DNA of 64,000 nt from Buxus sempervirens (taxonomy: Eukaryota; Streptophyta; Magnoliopsida; Buxales; Buxaceae): assembly GCA_947561395.2 (NCBI GenBank), contig OX387190.1:26654858-26718857 (forward strand). The letters are read 5' to 3'. Of this stretch, positions 63,529-64,000 are shown piece by piece. The notes beneath the pieces are model-generated. The model made no database searches. It worked only from the letters and a program-made list of their open reading frames with translations, and was not told the origin of the DNA. How positions within the stretch are numbered: the stretch's first letter is position 1; each line of letters starts with the position of its first letter. The position numbers and the translations under genes are program-made.

Positions 63529-64000
63529 TAGGGTTGTCAATGGGTCGGATCATGACCTGTTTATCGCCTGTTTCCATATTAAATAATCCAATTTAATCTG
63601 ATTTTTTGCCATTTAAATATCCATTGGGTTGGGATTTGGATATGAAAAATCGAATCCATTTATAATCGGATTCGGATTCAGATCAGGGTCATATCTGCTC
63701 AATTAAGATCCGAGTCCGATTAAATTATATATATGTTTGTAATTTTTTTAGATTTCCAAGAATGCTTAAGTAATTTTAATATTTTTCTTTTTAAAATTAA
63801 CGTTCTGCACACAAGTTAGGCTGATATAATAGAATTTGCCATCCTTCTTACCAAAAATTAAAAGTCATGAGAGTATATTTCAAGCCATTATTTTTTGAAT
63901 GAGGAATTACTCATGTTATTCAAAGTACAAGGATGAGTGTGGAAAGAAGTGTAGAGGATGTGGACCCATATTGCGGTTTGAAATTTATATATATTTTTTG
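63529..64000. mobile_element. hAT-type MITE, left end, running to the window edge
   Basis: TAGGGTTGTCAATGGGTCGG at 63529 matches the terminus of the MITE in XTH intron 2. The interior has the same ATCCGATT/GGATATGAAAAATCG style of sequence. The right end is not visible by 64000, so the element is either longer, truncated or cut by the window. Confidence 0.5.

Noticed and set aside
1-64000. CRISPR arrays, bacterial operons, rRNA, tRNA genes
   Set aside because: None seen. The regularly spaced array at 2424-2545 is not CRISPR-like: the constant part is a loop and the variable parts are self-complementary stems, in a plant LTR.

Overview
The window is nuclear DNA of a flowering plant. It is AT-rich, its genes have long repeat-filled introns, and three genes are recognisable by near-full-length agreement with angiosperm families I know from memory: callose synthase 5 (CalS5/GSL2), plastid thioredoxin m and the corepressor SEUSS. 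Long introns, RTE- and L1-type LINE remains and many hAT-type miniature elements (MITEs) fit a dicot or magnoliid rather than a grass. I cannot name the species.

Layout. 1-5836: the 5' part of a hAT DNA transposon on the minus strand. Its transposase is split by a 2,583-bp solo-LTR-like insertion (644-3226) with a perfect 5-bp target duplication. Inside that insertion, 2424-2545 holds four consecutive hairpins whose stems differ but whose loops are nearly the same. 5837-6940: AT-rich spacer and simple repeats. 6944-7202: relic first exon of a GDSL lipase. 7618-9120: a three-exon xyloglucan endotransglucosylase/hydrolase with a MITE in intron 2. 9121-10860: spacer with another MITE. 12079-35967: a 42-exon CalS5 gene (1,917 aa deduced) in which every exon junction keeps the frame. 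One intron has a GC donor and another shows GA where GT is expected. 36722-38578: two-exon plastid thioredoxin m. 39195-54374, minus strand: nine-coding-exon SEUSS (955 aa deduced) with a probable non-coding first exon to about 55640. 55640-64000: no supported gene, but a dense field of MITEs, foldback elements, a SINE-like copy and tandem repeats.

The genes do not form a pathway. CalS5 makes callose, XTH remodels xyloglucan, thioredoxin m regulates plastid enzymes and SEUSS acts in nuclear repression. CalS5 and thioredoxin m lie head to tail; thioredoxin m and SEUSS are convergent, with 616 bp between their stop codons. What stands out is how much the large introns of CalS5 and SEUSS have served as landing sites for LINEs and MITEs, in one case 19 bp from a SEUSS splice donor.

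Exon borders were placed by hand from splice signals, reading frame and remembered family sequences. No alignment or transcript evidence was available.
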